Assembly (NCBI RefSeq): GCF_900573885.1 | Contig: NZ_UPSE01000198.1 | Location: 248,001 to 312,000, forward strand | Source of the DNA: Pseudomonas viridiflava | GTDB lineage: Bacteria > Pseudomonadota > Gammaproteobacteria > Pseudomonadales > Pseudomonadaceae | DNA: 64,000 bases | Reading direction: 5' to 3' | In this document: in pieces, positions 16,607-25,324 of the stretch | How positions within the stretch are numbered: the stretch's first letter is position 1 | How the letters are laid out: the number at the start of each line of letters is the position of its first letter | Notes under the pieces: model-generated | The model's input: only the letters and a program-made list of their open reading frames with translations | Told to the model about the DNA's origin: nothing | Database searches by the model: none | Translations under genes and position numbers: made by a program

Positions 16607-16760
16607 GTTGGGCTTCGCTGCGCTCAACCCAACCTACGGACCTACACGCACCAGGTAGGTTGGGTTGAGCAACGCGAAGCCCAACAAGCGGTTCCGGCAT
16701 CGATGGATAGTTGAGCCCACAAATACCAAGTAGGTTGGGTTGAGCATCGCGAAGCCCAAC
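16607..16760. repeat. Three copies of the gtaggttgggttgagc dispersed repeat
   Basis: Copies at 16607-16637 (inverted), 16655-16685 and 16730-16760 share gtaggttgggttgagc and gcgaagcccaac ends. Other copies are at 17680-17712, 25304-25336, 25391-25420, 45975-46005, 46059-46090 and 59155-59187. No protein is encoded. Confidence 0.85.
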
Positions 16761-16769
16761 AACCGGCAA

Positions 16770-17642
16770 TCACCAGTCGAGTTTCAACTCGCTATGAAAC
16801 GCCCGCTCAACCCCACTCAGCGGGTCGATAAACCGCAAGCTCTGCGCCAGTAGTTTCAGCGGTTTGCTGTAGTCATCCACCGCGTCTTCCACCAGCGCCG
16901 GGTAAAACGGGTCGTTGCAAATGCCTGCGCCGAGCGCCGCCATGTGCAGGCGCAGCTGATGTTTCTTGCCGGTTACCGGGTACAAGCCGTAGCGCCACAA
17001 TTCGCCGTTGCGCTCGCGCACGTCCATGAGCGTTTCGCTGTTGGGTGTGCCGTCGCCTTCCTTCATCAAAAAGAACGGCTCGCCAGCCACCATGCGGGTT
17101 TTGTGCAGGTGGGGAAACTGCACATGGGGCAAGGCGGGGGCGATGGCTTCGTAGGTTTTGTGCATGGCGCGGTCGGCGAATAAACGCTGATACGCGGCGC
17201 GAGTGCCGGGCTGCACGGAGAACAACACCAGGCCGGCAGTGAGGCGGTCGATGCGGTGCAGTGGCACCAGATCATGGCTGTTGAAGCGTTTGCTCAAGCG
17301 TGCGAGCAAGGTTTGTTCAACGTACTCGCCAGCGGGCGTTACCGAGAGGAAGTGCGGCTTGTCGGCGACGATCAGATGCTCGTCGGCGTACAGCACGGTT
17401 TCCGTGAACGGCACCGGGGTTTCGTTCGGCACCTCGCGAAAGTAATAAATGCGCAGGCCCTGTTTGTACGGGTGCGCTGGGCCGATGGGCTGCTCGTGCT
17501 CATCCAATACCTTGCCGCGCGCCATGCGTTCCAGCCAGATATCGCGGCTAATCGCCGAGAAATGCGCGCACAGGCAATCCAGCACCGTAAGCCACGGGCC
17601 GGCGGGAAGGTACAACGTGCTGCGACGGGCAGGATGAGACAT
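16770..17642 (-). CDS. RluA-family pseudouridine synthase
   Basis: The 290-residue enzyme isomerises uridine to pseudouridine in rRNA or tRNA. The catalytic loop VPLHRIDRLTAGLVLF contains the conserved HRxDxxTxG with catalytic Asp near residue 132. Later motifs are KTYEAI and KKHQLRLHMAALG. There is no N-terminal S4 domain, but the first 60 residues (KVLDEHEQPIGPAHPYKQG) form a short positively charged lead. The RNA target cannot be told from sequence. It is flanked on both sides by dispersed repeats. Confidence 0.9.
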   Translation of the reverse strand: MSHPARRSTLYLPAGPWLTVLDCLCAHFSAISRDIWLERMARGKVLDEHEQPIGPAHPYKQGLRIYYFREVPNETPVPFTETVLYADEHLIVADKPHFLSVTPAGEYVEQTLLARLSKRFNSHDLVPLHRIDRLTAGLVLFSVQPGTRAAYQRLFADRAMHKTYEAIAPALPHVQFPHLHKTRMVAGEPFFLMKEGDGTPNSETLMDVRERNGELWRYGLYPVTGKKHQLRLHMAALGAGICNDPFYPALVEDAVDDYSKPLKLLAQSLRFIDPLSGVERAFHSELKLDW

Positions 17643-17679
17643 GGAAAGACGCCTTTGAACGAGGCGAGGATTCTACGTC

Positions 17680-17712
17680 GTAGGTTGGGTTGAGCCAAAG
17701 GCGAAGCCCAAC
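17680..17712. repeat. gtaggttgggttgagc dispersed repeat
   Basis: A single copy between the pseudouridine synthase and AraC genes, with the same ends as the cluster at 16607-16760. Confidence 0.8.
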
Positions 17713-17728
17713 AGCCGGTAGTTGGCGC

Positions 17729-18727
17729 TCAGCTTTCCTGCGCCCGATACGCGCCGGGCGTTAATCCGGTCCACTTCTTGAACGCGCGATGAAACGCCGA
17801 CGGTTCGGAAAATCCCAGCTGCTCGGCGATGTCTTGAATCGCCAGGTTGTCGCGGCCCAAATGGTAAATCGCCAAATCGCGGCGCAGGTGGTCTTTGAGT
17901 TCCTGAAAGCTCGAGCCTTCTTCACGCAGATGGCGGCGCAAGGTTTGCGGGCTCATGTGCAGGTGCTGGGCGACGCTGTCCAGGTCTGGCCATTCGCTGC
18001 AGTCGCGGCCGAGCAGGCGGCGGATCTGGCTGATCAGGCTGTCGCCGCCGTCGGGGCGGGCGAGCAGGTCGGCGGGCGAGTGTTCGAGGAAATGCTTGAG
18101 CGTGCGTTCGTCTTGCAGCAGCGGCATGGCCAGGTAGCGCGCCTGAAACAGCAGACTGGTGCTGCCGGCCGAAAAGCGCCGAGCGTTCGGGAACAGCAGG
18201 TCGTATTCGGCGCTGTGTTCCGGTTCGGCATGGCGAAAGGTGGCTTCCTGCAGCCGAATGCGCTGGCCGATCAGCCAACTGGCCAGGCGGTGCCAGATGA
18301 CCAGCAGGCTCTCCACCAGGAAATGGTCGGGGTCGAGCAGGTTACTGTCATCGACCGTCAGCCGCGCCCATTCGCCTTCGCGGCTGAGGGTGATGTTCGG
18401 CGCATCGTCAAACAGGCTGTAAAACAGGGTGCCGCGCAGCAGCGCCTTTTCCAGCGTGTGGCAGTGGATCAGGGCGTAACACATCATCGCGAAGGTGCCG
18501 GGCTTGCTGCGGCTGCGGCCAAAACCCATGTATTCGTCAGCCAGTTTTTCCCACAGCAACTGCATCAGCCGGGCGAACTGTTCCGGCGCTACCCGCGCGC
18601 GCGGCTCGTCGAGCAACGCCGGGTGAATGTTCACCTCGCGCAGCAGCGCCGTGCAGTCCACGCCCTGGCGCTCGGCACCGCGCAAGGCGGCACGAACGAA
18701 ATGGCTGGCGATGGTGCGTTCACGCAT
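17729..18727 (-). CDS. AraC-family transcriptional regulator
   Basis: The 332-residue regulator has an N-terminal ligand-binding domain of the Arabinose_bd/OruR type (about 20-210) and a C-terminal pair of helix-turn-helices (about 230-330). HTH 1 is DSVAQHLHMSPQTLRRHL and HTH 2 is LAIQDIAEQLGFSEPSAF, followed by the conserved AFKKWTGLTPGAYR. The ATG giving MRERTIASHF was chosen. Upstream TTG/GTG codons would add 20 atypical residues. It is divergent from dctA with 370 bases between, but no direct link is evident. Targets unknown. Confidence 0.88.
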   Translation of the reverse strand: MRERTIASHFVRAALRGAERQGVDCTALLREVNIHPALLDEPRARVAPEQFARLMQLLWEKLADEYMGFGRSRSKPGTFAMMCYALIHCHTLEKALLRGTLFYSLFDDAPNITLSREGEWARLTVDDSNLLDPDHFLVESLLVIWHRLASWLIGQRIRLQEATFRHAEPEHSAEYDLLFPNARRFSAGSTSLLFQARYLAMPLLQDERTLKHFLEHSPADLLARPDGGDSLISQIRRLLGRDCSEWPDLDSVAQHLHMSPQTLRRHLREEGSSFQELKDHLRRDLAIYHLGRDNLAIQDIAEQLGFSEPSAFHRAFKKWTGLTPGAYRAQES

Positions 18728-18855
18728 GGACAAGGCTCGGGCAGGAAAAGGCCGGTCGATGGTAAGCACGCCGTTGCAAGGGAACAAGGGATGCGAGCTT
18801 GGCTATGCTTTTTATAGGCGGTTTTCCCTCGGCCGTGCCGTAGAGGCGGGGGATA

Positions 18856-18874
18856 TCCGCCAGTGCTTGGCGGA
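18856..18874. promoter_or_regulatory. Candidate enhancer site (DctD-type) upstream of dctA
   Basis: The perfect palindrome tccgcca-gtgct-tggcgga lies about 85-100 bases upstream of the sigma-54 type promoter, a normal distance for an enhancer-binding protein. DctD control of dctA is known in rhizobia and Pseudomonas. Assignment of this site is inferred. A degenerate second copy follows directly. Confidence 0.55.
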
Positions 18875-18957
18875 AAGCCGCCAAAAGCGACGCCATTTTG
18901 CTCGGGTTTTGTTTGCAACACACTGAATTTAAAGGGATTGGTGCGAACGTTTAAGGA

Positions 18958-18973
18958 TGGCATGACCTCTGCA
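18958..18973 (+). promoter_or_regulatory. Sigma-54 (RpoN) promoter of dctA
   Basis: tggcatgacctctgca fits the -24/-12 consensus tggcayGn4ttgcw, with GG and GC 10 bases apart and one mismatch. It lies 125 bases upstream of the dctA ATG. The rest of the 370-base gap between the AraC gene and dctA shows no gene. Confidence 0.7.
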
Positions 18974-19097
18974 ATAGGCGATCAAGGCTTGCAGCTATGC
19001 AGGCTGGCCAACAACAAATCCCTCCGGTTCAGGAGGGTTAGCGCACAGGCAGCGCGCGCGTTTGGAATGACGCCGTGCAGTCGTTGAGGAACATGCC

Positions 19098-20405
19098 ATG
19101 ACCCGCAAACCGTTCTATAAGGTTCTTTATGTTCAAGTGCTGGTAGCCATCGCTATCGGCGTGTTGCTTGGGCACTTCTACCCAGACACTGCTGTTGCCC
19201 TCAAGCCGCTCGGCGACGGGTTCGTCAAACTGATCAAAATGATCATCGCCCCCATCATTTTCTGCACCGTGGTTACCGGTATCGCCGGCATGCAGAGCAT
19301 GAAGGCAGTTGGCAAAACCGGCGGTTACGCGCTGCTCTATTTCGAAATCGTTTCCACCATCGCCCTGCTGATCGGCCTGTTCGTGGTCAACATCGTGCAG
19401 CCTGGCGTTGGCATGCACATCGACCCCGCTTCGCTGGATACCTCGGGTATCGCGGCGTACGCAGCGGCCGGTGAAAAACAAAGCACCATCGAGTTCATCA
19501 TGAACGTGATTCCGGCCACCGTGGTCGGTGCCTTTGCCGGTGGTGACATTCTGCAAGTGCTGTTCTTCTCGGTACTGTTCGGTTACGCCCTGCACCGCGC
19601 GGGTGACTACGGTCGTCCGGTGTTCGAATTCATCGAACGCATCTCGCAAGTGTTCTTCGGCATCATCGGCGTGATCATGAAAGTCGCACCGCTGGGCGCC
19701 CTGGGTGCCATGGCCTTCACCATCGGTAAATACGGTGTCGGTTCGCTGGTGCAACTGGGTTACCTGATGGCGTGCTTCTACGTCACCTGCCTGCTGTTCG
19801 TGCTGGTGGTGCTGGGTGGTATCGCCCGGGCTCACGGCTTCAGCATTCTCAAGTTCGTGCGTTACATCCGTGAAGAGCTGCTGATCGTACTCGGCACCTC
19901 GTCGTCCGAAACCGCGCTGCCGCGCATGATCGACAAGATGCAGAAACTGGGTGTGAACAAGTCGGTGGTGGGTCTGGTGATTCCAACCGGTTACTCGTTC
20001 AACCTCGACGGCACCTCCATCTACCTGACCATGGCGGCGGTGTTTATCGCACAAGCCACCGACACACCGATGGACATCTCCCACCAGGTCGCCCTGATTC
20101 TGGTGCTGCTGATTGCTTCCAAAGGCGCAGCGGGCGTGACCGGTAGCGGCTTTATCGTGTTGGCGGCCACCTTGTCTGCCGTGGGCCATCTGCCGGTTGC
20201 CGGTCTGGCGCTGATTCTCGGCATCGACCGCTTCATGTCCGAAGCCCGCGCCCTGACCAACCTCGTTGGTAACGGCGTGGCGACCATCGTGGTCGGCAAA
20301 TGGTGTGGTCAGGTTGATAACGAAACCCTGCAGCGCGAGCTGGACCAAGGCGCTACCGCTGACGTGGTGGCGGTTGAAGGCGAGAGCAAGCCTGCCCATG
20401 GCTAA
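19098..20405 (+). CDS. dctA: C4-dicarboxylate:proton symporter DctA
   Basis: The 435-residue inner-membrane carrier belongs to the glutamate/dicarboxylate (DAACS) family and takes up succinate, fumarate and malate. Family landmarks are the first helix [19 protein letters not shown], the hairpin serine motif [12 protein letters not shown], the TM7 motif [21 protein letters not shown] (split by conserved NLDG), and the substrate-binding end [20 protein letters not shown]. Length matches Pseudomonas DctA (about 436). It is preceded by a sigma-54 type promoter and possible enhancer and followed by a strong terminator, so it is probably monocistronic. Confidence 0.96.
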   Translation: MTRKPFYKVLYVQVLVAIAIGVLLGHFYPDTAVALKPLGDGFVKLIKMIIAPIIFCTVVTGIAGMQSMKAVGKTGGYALLYFEIVSTIALLIGLFVVNIVQPGVGMHIDPASLDTSGIAAYAAAGEKQSTIEFIMNVIPATVVGAFAGGDILQVLFFSVLFGYALHRAGDYGRPVFEFIERISQVFFGIIGVIMKVAPLGALGAMAFTIGKYGVGSLVQLGYLMACFYVTCLLFVLVVLGGIARAHGFSILKFVRYIREELLIVLGTSSSETALPRMIDKMQKLGVNKSVVGLVIPTGYSFNLDGTSIYLTMAAVFIAQATDTPMDISHQVALILVLLIASKGAAGVTGSGFIVLAATLSAVGHLPVAGLALILGIDRFMSEARALTNLVGNGVATIVVGKWCGQVDNETLQRELDQGATADVVAVEGESKPAHG

Positions 20406-20452
20406 TTAGGTTTTACGGTTTACTGCCTCTTCACGAGAGAGGAAGCTTTTAT

Positions 20453-20478
20453 AGCCCGTCATTGACGGGCTTTTTTTT
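20453..20478 (+). terminator. dctA terminator
   Basis: The stem agcccgtc/gacgggct with an att loop is followed by eight T. A second weaker hairpin precedes it at about 20425-20445. Confidence 0.88.
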
Positions 20479-20497
20479 GCCTATTCGAACATCAACC

Positions 20498-20635
20498 GCC
20501 CCTCACCCCAGCCCTCTCGCCTGTCCGGCCGACCTAACGGGAGAGGGGGCTAACGGAGTAAGTGCGGCGAGCGGCGATTGGTTCCCCTCTCCCGCTAGGT
20601 CGGCCGGACAGGCGAGAGGGGCTAGGGGTGAGGGC
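20498..20635. repeat. Paired inverted repeat with about 50-base arms
   Basis: The left arm (20498-20549) and right arm (20584-20635) are nearly exact reverse complements. They run from gcccctcacccc through a cctgtccggccgaccta core to gggagaggggg. The element can form a very long hairpin in the 360 bases between dctA and the GntR gene. It is a BIME-like pair of the same C-rich repeat family found at 8310 and 12171. The remaining bases before 20766 hold the GntR promoter; ttataacaagtt near 20729 is a small dyad. Confidence 0.85.
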
Positions 20636-20765
20636 AGGCGCACTCGGCATCCATTTTTTCATTCATATCCTTATGCCATTAAATTCCTTGGCGGCTTCCA
20701 TTTATGCCCTTATCGTCGCGCCATAACTTGTTATAACAAGTTCCGAAACTCCAACGAGAAATCCC

Positions 20766-21515
20766 ATGGCCGAGTTGATTCCCCTGTCCCCCGTTCCGTT
20801 GTACAGCCAGCTCAAAGACCTACTGCGCGCGCGCATTCTGGATGGCACCTACCCGGCGCTTAGCCGCATGCCGTCCGAAAGCGAGCTGGGCGCGGCCTTT
20901 GCGGTCAGCCGCATCACGGTGCGTCAGGCGCTGGGTGATTTGCAGAAGGAAGGGCTGATTTTCAAGATTCACGGCAAGGGCACGTTTGTGGCCAAGCCCA
21001 AGGCGTTTCAGAACGTCAGCACGTTGCAGGGGCTCGGGGAGTCGATGCGGCAGATGGGCTACGAGGTGATCAACCGGCTGCACAGCGTCAAGCACATTCC
21101 GGCATCGGTGCTGGTGGCCGAGCGGCTGAAGGCGGAAGAGGGCGCGCCGGTGACCGAGATCAAGCGCGTGCGGCTGGTGAACCGAGAGCCCATCTCGCTC
21201 GAAGTGACCTACGTGCCAGCCCATTTGGGCGAGCGCCTGGAAAAGGCTGATCTGGTCACCCGCGACATCTTTCTGATTCTGGAAAACGACTGCGGCATCG
21301 CCCTTGGGCACGCTGACCTGGCGATTGACGCGATTCTCGCCGACGACGATTTGACCCGCGCGCTCAACGTGGAAGAGGGCGCGCCGATCATGCGCATCGA
21401 GCGCCTGACCCACGACGCCGACGGCACGCCGCTGGATTTCGAACACCTCTACTACCGCGGCGATGCCTTCCAGTACCGCCTGCGCATCGACCGCCACAAA
21501 GGACGTCACGCATGA
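20766..21515 (+). CDS. GntR/HutC-family regulator with UTRA domain
   Basis: The 249-residue repressor-type protein has an N-terminal winged helix (LYSQLKDLLRARI, PSESELGAAFAVSRITVRQA, GKGTFVAKP) at residues 12-80. A UTRA ligand domain follows at 95-240 (PVTEIKRVRLVNREPISLE, ending LYYRGDAFQYRLRI). Its stop overlaps the flavoprotein ATG (ATGA), so it is the first gene of the operon and most likely its local, autoregulated switch. The ligand is probably the substrate or product of the pathway, but its identity is unknown. Confidence 0.92.
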   Translation: MAELIPLSPVPLYSQLKDLLRARILDGTYPALSRMPSESELGAAFAVSRITVRQALGDLQKEGLIFKIHGKGTFVAKPKAFQNVSTLQGLGESMRQMGYEVINRLHSVKHIPASVLVAERLKAEEGAPVTEIKRVRLVNREPISLEVTYVPAHLGERLEKADLVTRDIFLILENDCGIALGHADLAIDAILADDDLTRALNVEEGAPIMRIERLTHDADGTPLDFEHLYYRGDAFQYRLRIDRHKGRHA

Positions 21516-23248
21516 GCCAGTACCAGACCCTCGAGCGCGAGTACGACATCGTCATCATCGGCGGCGGCACGGCCGGCCCCATGGCGGCGATCAAGGCCAA
21601 AGAGCGCAACAAAAACCTGCGCGTGCTGCTGCTGGATAAAGCCAACGTGAAACGCAGCGGCGCCATCAGCATGGGCATGGACGGCCTCAACAACGCCATC
21701 ATTCCCGGCCACGCCACGCCCGAGCAGTACACCAAGGAAATTACCGTGGCCAACGACGGCATCGTCAACCAGGCCGCCGTGTACGCCTATGCCACCCACA
21801 GTTTCGAAACCATCGAGCAACTGGACCGCTGGGGCGTGAAGTTCGAGAAGGACGAAACCGGCGACTACGCGGTGAAAAAGGTTCACCACATGGGCGCCTA
21901 CGTACTGCCGATGCCCGAGGGGCACGACATCAAGAAGGTGTTGTACCGCCAGCTCAAGCGCGCCCGCGTGGAAATCACCAACCGCGTGATTGCCACCCGC
22001 TTGCTCACCGATGCCGACGGCACGGTCAATGGCGTGATGGGTTTTGACAGCCGCACCGCAGACTTTCATTTGATCAAGGCCAAGGCCGTGATCCTCTGCT
22101 GCGGCGCGGCCGGGCGGTTGGGTTTGCCGGCCTCCGGCTACCTGATGGGCACCTATGAAAACCCCACCAATGCCGGCGACGGTTATGCCATGGCGTACCA
22201 CGCCGGGGCGGAGCTGGCGAACCTGGAGTGCTTTCAGATCAACCCGTTGATCAAGGACTACAACGGCCCGGCCTGCGCCTACGTCACCGGCCCGCTGGGT
22301 GGCTACACCGCGAACAACAAAGGCGAACGCTTTATCGAGTGCGACTACTGGAGCGGGCAAATGATGTGGGAGTTTCACCAGGAGCTGGAAAGCGGCAACG
22401 GCCCGGTGTTTCTCAAGCTCGATCACCTGGCTGAAGAAACCATCCAGAACATCGAAGAGATTCTGCACAGTAACGAGCGCCCCAGCCGTGGCCAATTCCA
22501 CGCCAACCGGGGCACCGACTACCGCCAGAGCATGGTGGAAATGCACATCTCGGAAATCGGCTTCTGCTCCGGCCATAGCGCCTCTGGGGTTTGGGTGAAC
22601 GAGCGCGCGGAAACCTCGGTGAAGGGGTTGTACTCGGCGGGCGACATGGCTGCCGTGCCGCATAACTACATGCTCGGCGCCTTTACCTACGGCTGGTTTG
22701 CTGGCCACAACGCCGCCGACTACGTGGCCGAACGCGACTTCACCGCGCTGGATGCCGAGCAAATCGAACGCGAGCGTGCGCGGGTCTACGCACCGCTGCT
22801 GCGCGAGCACGGCCTGCCGCCGGCGCAGGTGGAATACAAGCTGCGCCGCTTCGTAAACGACTACCTGCAGCCGCCAAAAGTGACCAAGAAAATGCAGCTG
22901 GGGCTCGACCGTTTCGCCGCTATCGAGCACGACCTGGACCAGCTCAAGGCCAACAATCCGCACGAGCTGATGCGCGCCCTGGAAGTGAGCGTGATCCGCG
23001 ACTGCGCCGAAATGGCCGCCCGCGCCTCGCTATTCCGCACCGAAAGCCGCTGGGGCCTGTACCACCACCGCGTCGACCACCCGCAGCGCAACGACGCCGA
23101 CTGGTTCGTGCACTGCCACCTGCACAAAGGCGCAGACGGGCGCATGACCAGCTTCAAGAAACCGGTGGAACCGTACCTGATCGCCCTCGATGACGAAGAG
23201 CAGCAGGCTTACAACCGCCTGCGTGTAAAGGCCGAAGCGGCCGCCTGA
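21512..23248 (+). CDS. AprA-like/fumarate-reductase-type FAD flavoprotein
   Basis: The 578-residue cytoplasmic flavoprotein has the dinucleotide motif YDIVIIGGGTAGPMAA (residues 11-26). An SGAISMGMDGLNNA stretch resembles the APS reductase alpha substrate region, ILCCGAAGRLG follows, and the second FAD motif is GLYSAGDMAAVPHNYMLGA. There is no N-terminal export signal. It resembles adenylylsulfate reductase alpha and related SdhA/FrdA proteins more than true succinate dehydrogenase. The next gene is an AprB-like ferredoxin, so the two probably form a small AprAB-like oxidoreductase. No sat, qmo or dsr genes are present, so sulfate respiration is unlikely; the substrate is unknown. Confidence 0.85.
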   Translation: MSQYQTLEREYDIVIIGGGTAGPMAAIKAKERNKNLRVLLLDKANVKRSGAISMGMDGLNNAIIPGHATPEQYTKEITVANDGIVNQAAVYAYATHSFETIEQLDRWGVKFEKDETGDYAVKKVHHMGAYVLPMPEGHDIKKVLYRQLKRARVEITNRVIATRLLTDADGTVNGVMGFDSRTADFHLIKAKAVILCCGAAGRLGLPASGYLMGTYENPTNAGDGYAMAYHAGAELANLECFQINPLIKDYNGPACAYVTGPLGGYTANNKGERFIECDYWSGQMMWEFHQELESGNGPVFLKLDHLAEETIQNIEEILHSNERPSRGQFHANRGTDYRQSMVEMHISEIGFCSGHSASGVWVNERAETSVKGLYSAGDMAAVPHNYMLGAFTYGWFAGHNAADYVAERDFTALDAEQIERERARVYAPLLREHGLPPAQVEYKLRRFVNDYLQPPKVTKKMQLGLDRFAAIEHDLDQLKANNPHELMRALEVSVIRDCAEMAARASLFRTESRWGLYHHRVDHPQRNDADWFVHCHLHKGADGRMTSFKKPVEPYLIALDDEEQQAYNRLRVKAEAAA

Positions 23249-23287
23249 ACCTAACGAGCGAGCCAGAGGCTCCGAGGACACCGTGTC

Positions 23288-23533
23288 ATGGCCTATCAGC
23301 CCCAGGAAATTTTCTTCCGCAGCAACGCGCCGGTGACCATCGACGAAGACAAATGCATCGCCGAAAAAGGCTGCACCGTCTGCGTCGAGGTCTGCCCCAT
23401 GGACCTGCTGGCCATCAACCCAGCCACGCAAAAGGCCTACATGGCCTTCGACGAATGCTGGTACTGCATGCCCTGCGAAAAAGACTGCCCGACCGGGGCG
23501 GTGAAGGTTGAGATTCCGTATTTGTTGAGTTGA
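23288..23533 (+). CDS. Ferredoxin with two [4Fe-4S] clusters, AprB-like
   Basis: The 81-residue protein has eight cluster cysteines in two sets: CIAEKGCTVCVEVCP (C-x5-C-x2-C-x3-CP) and CWYCMPCEKDCP (C-x2-C-x2-C-x3-CP). The longer first spacing and the tryptophan in the second set recall adenylylsulfate reductase beta, but without its C-terminal tail. It lies 39 bases after the flavoprotein and probably passes electrons to or from its FAD. The start is an ATG with gagga upstream. Confidence 0.92.
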   Translation: MAYQPQEIFFRSNAPVTIDEDKCIAEKGCTVCVEVCPMDLLAINPATQKAYMAFDECWYCMPCEKDCPTGAVKVEIPYLLS

Positions 23534-23639
23534 TCCCGACGCCGCCACAGTCCCTGTGGGAGAGGCTTTAGCCTCGATGCTTTTGAGGGTCGCACGTGTT
23601 GAATCCAAGGTTTGGTTCAACGCAAAAACCTAAAACAAA

Positions 23640-23735
23640 CCTCCGTCATTCCCGCGAAGGCGGCGGTCCGACGATTCGGAATCCAGAATCTCCGATCTAT
23701 CCGAAATTCTGGATCCCCGCCTTCGCGAGGATGAC
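23640..23735. repeat. Inverted repeat of the ggatccccgcc / gatgacggt family
   Basis: The left arm starts ctccgtcattcccgcgaagg and the right arm ends ccttcgcgaggatgacggt, with attctggat/atccagaat inner arms. It is the same family as 8410-8500. Confidence 0.8.
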
Positions 23736-23800
23736 GGTGAAAAGTCATACGACGGTGAAAAGTCAGCCAACGGTGAAAACTCAGCCGACGGCGGAAAAAG
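23733..23800. repeat. 18-base tandem repeat, nearly four copies
   Basis: Units start at 23733, 23751, 23769 and 23787 and resemble gacggtgaaaagtcagcc, the last truncated. It begins inside the right end of the inverted repeat, suggesting slippage from that element. Confidence 0.75.
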
Positions 23801-23920
23801 TTTAGAAATTGCCATCCGGAAAAAACCGGACGCCTTGCCCGCAAAACCCCCTCGTTTCCCACCACCAGAACCGTGGCGGAGACGATTCAAAAACAACCAA
23901 TGATTCGAGGGGAAACACCC

Positions 23921-25324
23921 ATGCACTTACGCACGCTCGCCAGCCTCGCGCTGGCCATCGGCCTGGCGTCCACCCAGGCCCACGCGGAAGAAATCCGTAT
24001 TGCCATCGGCACCCAGGACACCACCATCAACTGCGCCACCGGCGGCCTGCTGATTCGCGAGTTGGGCCTGCTGGATAAATACCTGCCGCACGACGGCAAG
24101 TACAAAGACGCCACCTATGACGTGCAGTGGAAGAACTTCACCAGCGGCGCGCCGCTGACCAATGAGATGGTCGCCGGCAAGCTGGATTTCGGCGCCATGG
24201 CCGACTTCCCCGGCTCGTTCAACGGCGTGGCGTTCCGCGATGCCGGCAAGCAGAGCCTGTTTATCAGCGTGTTGTCGGGCAGCACCACGGGCAGCGGTAA
24301 CGGCATCGTCGTGCCGGCTGGCTCCAGCGTGCAGTCGTTGGCGCAGTTGAAGGGCAAGACCATTTCCGTGCCGTTCGCCTCCACCGCCCACGGCATGCTG
24401 CTGCGCGCGGTTGCGGCGCAGGGCTGGGACCCGGAAAAAGACGTGAAGATCATCGCCCAGGCGCCGGAAATCGCCGGCTCGGCCCTGCGCAGCAACCGCA
24501 TCGAAGCGCACGCCGACTTCGTGCCGTTTGCCGAGCTGTTCCCCAACCGTGGCTTTGCGCGAAAAATCTACGACGGCTCACAAGCCAATGCGCCCACGTT
24601 CCACGGCGCCCTGGTGGCGGCGGACTATGCCAAGCAGTACCCGGAAATCGTCACTGCGTATCTGCGGGCGAGCCTGGAGGCCGACCAACTGATTGCCGCC
24701 GAGCCGGAGAAATACAGCGAGCTGATCGAGAAGGTTACCGGCGTCGAAGCCGAGGTGAATTACCTGTTCCACGGCCCGCTCGGTTTGCAGACTCGCGACC
24801 TGACCTGGAAACCGGAATACCGCAAAGCGGTGGCCACGGCCATCGACACGCTCAAGCTGTTGAAGAAGACCGACAAAGGCCTCGACGTCGACAAGTTCGT
24901 CGACGACCAGTACATCCGCGCCGCCTTCAAGCAGGCCGGCCAGGATTACGACAAAGCGCTGGCCGACTACGCCCCGGCGCCGCTCAAGGCCAACGACGCG
25001 ATCACCGGTAAACCGATCACCGACTTCAAACGCCTGGCGCAAATCTGGGTACGCGGCGAAGACAAAGTGCGCCACTACAGCTCGCCGGAAGAAGCGCTCA
25101 AGGCCCTGGCGGCATTGGAAAAAGAAGGCAAAGACATCCGCGCCATCTACGCCCAGGCGGCCGACAGCGGCATCAAATTGCTCGCCAGCCAGGCGTGGTT
25201 TGTGCGCAACGACAAGGGCGAGGTGAATGCGTTTTTGCTGAAGGACCAGGCGGTCGCGTATGCCAGCGCTAAGGGCGGCACGGCGTTGGATTTTGCCAGT
25301 GTCGTAGGTTGGGTTGAGCCGTAG
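23921..25324 (+). CDS. ABC-importer substrate-binding protein (sulfonate/nitrate type) with NosL-like C-terminus
   Basis: From the ATG at 23921 the 467-residue protein begins with a signal peptide (MHLRTLASLALAIGLASTQAHA) and is periplasmic. Residues 24-340 match NrtA/SsuA/TauA-type binding proteins (EIRIAIGTQDTTINCATGG, TSGAPLTNEMVAGKLDFGAM, GKTISVPFASTAHGMLLRA). Residues about 375-460 are extra and resemble NosL: VRHYSSPEEALKALAAL, IRAIYAQ, SQAWFVRNDKG, AYASAKGGTALDF. An upstream start would add residues ahead of the signal peptide and is rejected. The last residues (GWVEP) are encoded by an intruding dispersed repeat, so the native end has been altered. The ligand is unknown. Confidence 0.85.
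   Translation: MHLRTLASLALAIGLASTQAHAEEIRIAIGTQDTTINCATGGLLIRELGLLDKYLPHDGKYKDATYDVQWKNFTSGAPLTNEMVAGKLDFGAMADFPGSFNGVAFRDAGKQSLFISVLSGSTTGSGNGIVVPAGSSVQSLAQLKGKTISVPFASTAHGMLLRAVAAQGWDPEKDVKIIAQAPEIAGSALRSNRIEAHADFVPFAELFPNRGFARKIYDGSQANAPTFHGALVAADYAKQYPEIVTAYLRASLEADQLIAAEPEKYSELIEKVTGVEAEVNYLFHGPLGLQTRDLTWKPEYRKAVATAIDTLKLLKKTDKGLDVDKFVDDQYIRAAFKQAGQDYDKALADYAPAPLKANDAITGKPITDFKRLAQIWVRGEDKVRHYSSPEEALKALAALEKEGKDIRAIYAQAADSGIKLLASQAWFVRNDKGEVNAFLLKDQAVAYASAKGGTALDFASVVGWVEP

Larger units (their letters stand above)
23534..23920. other. Repeat-filled spacer between ferredoxin and binding-protein genes
   Basis: No gene is seen in 387 bases. It contains a tgtgggag...ctttagcctcgatg REP-like copy (about 23550-23582), an inverted repeat of the ggatccc/gatgacgg family (23640-23735), then an 18-base tandem repeat. 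The binding-protein gene has gagggga as Shine-Dalgarno at the right end. The spacer may split the operon into two expression levels. Confidence 0.6.

Noticed and set aside
19038..20399. 453-codon frame antisense to dctA
   Set aside because: His/Gln/Asp-rich shadow of a clear membrane transporter gene.
21506..22963. 485-codon frame antisense to the AprA-like gene
   Set aside because: Shadow frame, with no start signal or recognisable domain.
21512..23533. Dissimilatory APS reductase (AprAB)
   Set aside because: Similar fold and pairing, but no sat, qmo or dsr genes and a shorter ferredoxin, so I do not assign sulfate respiration.
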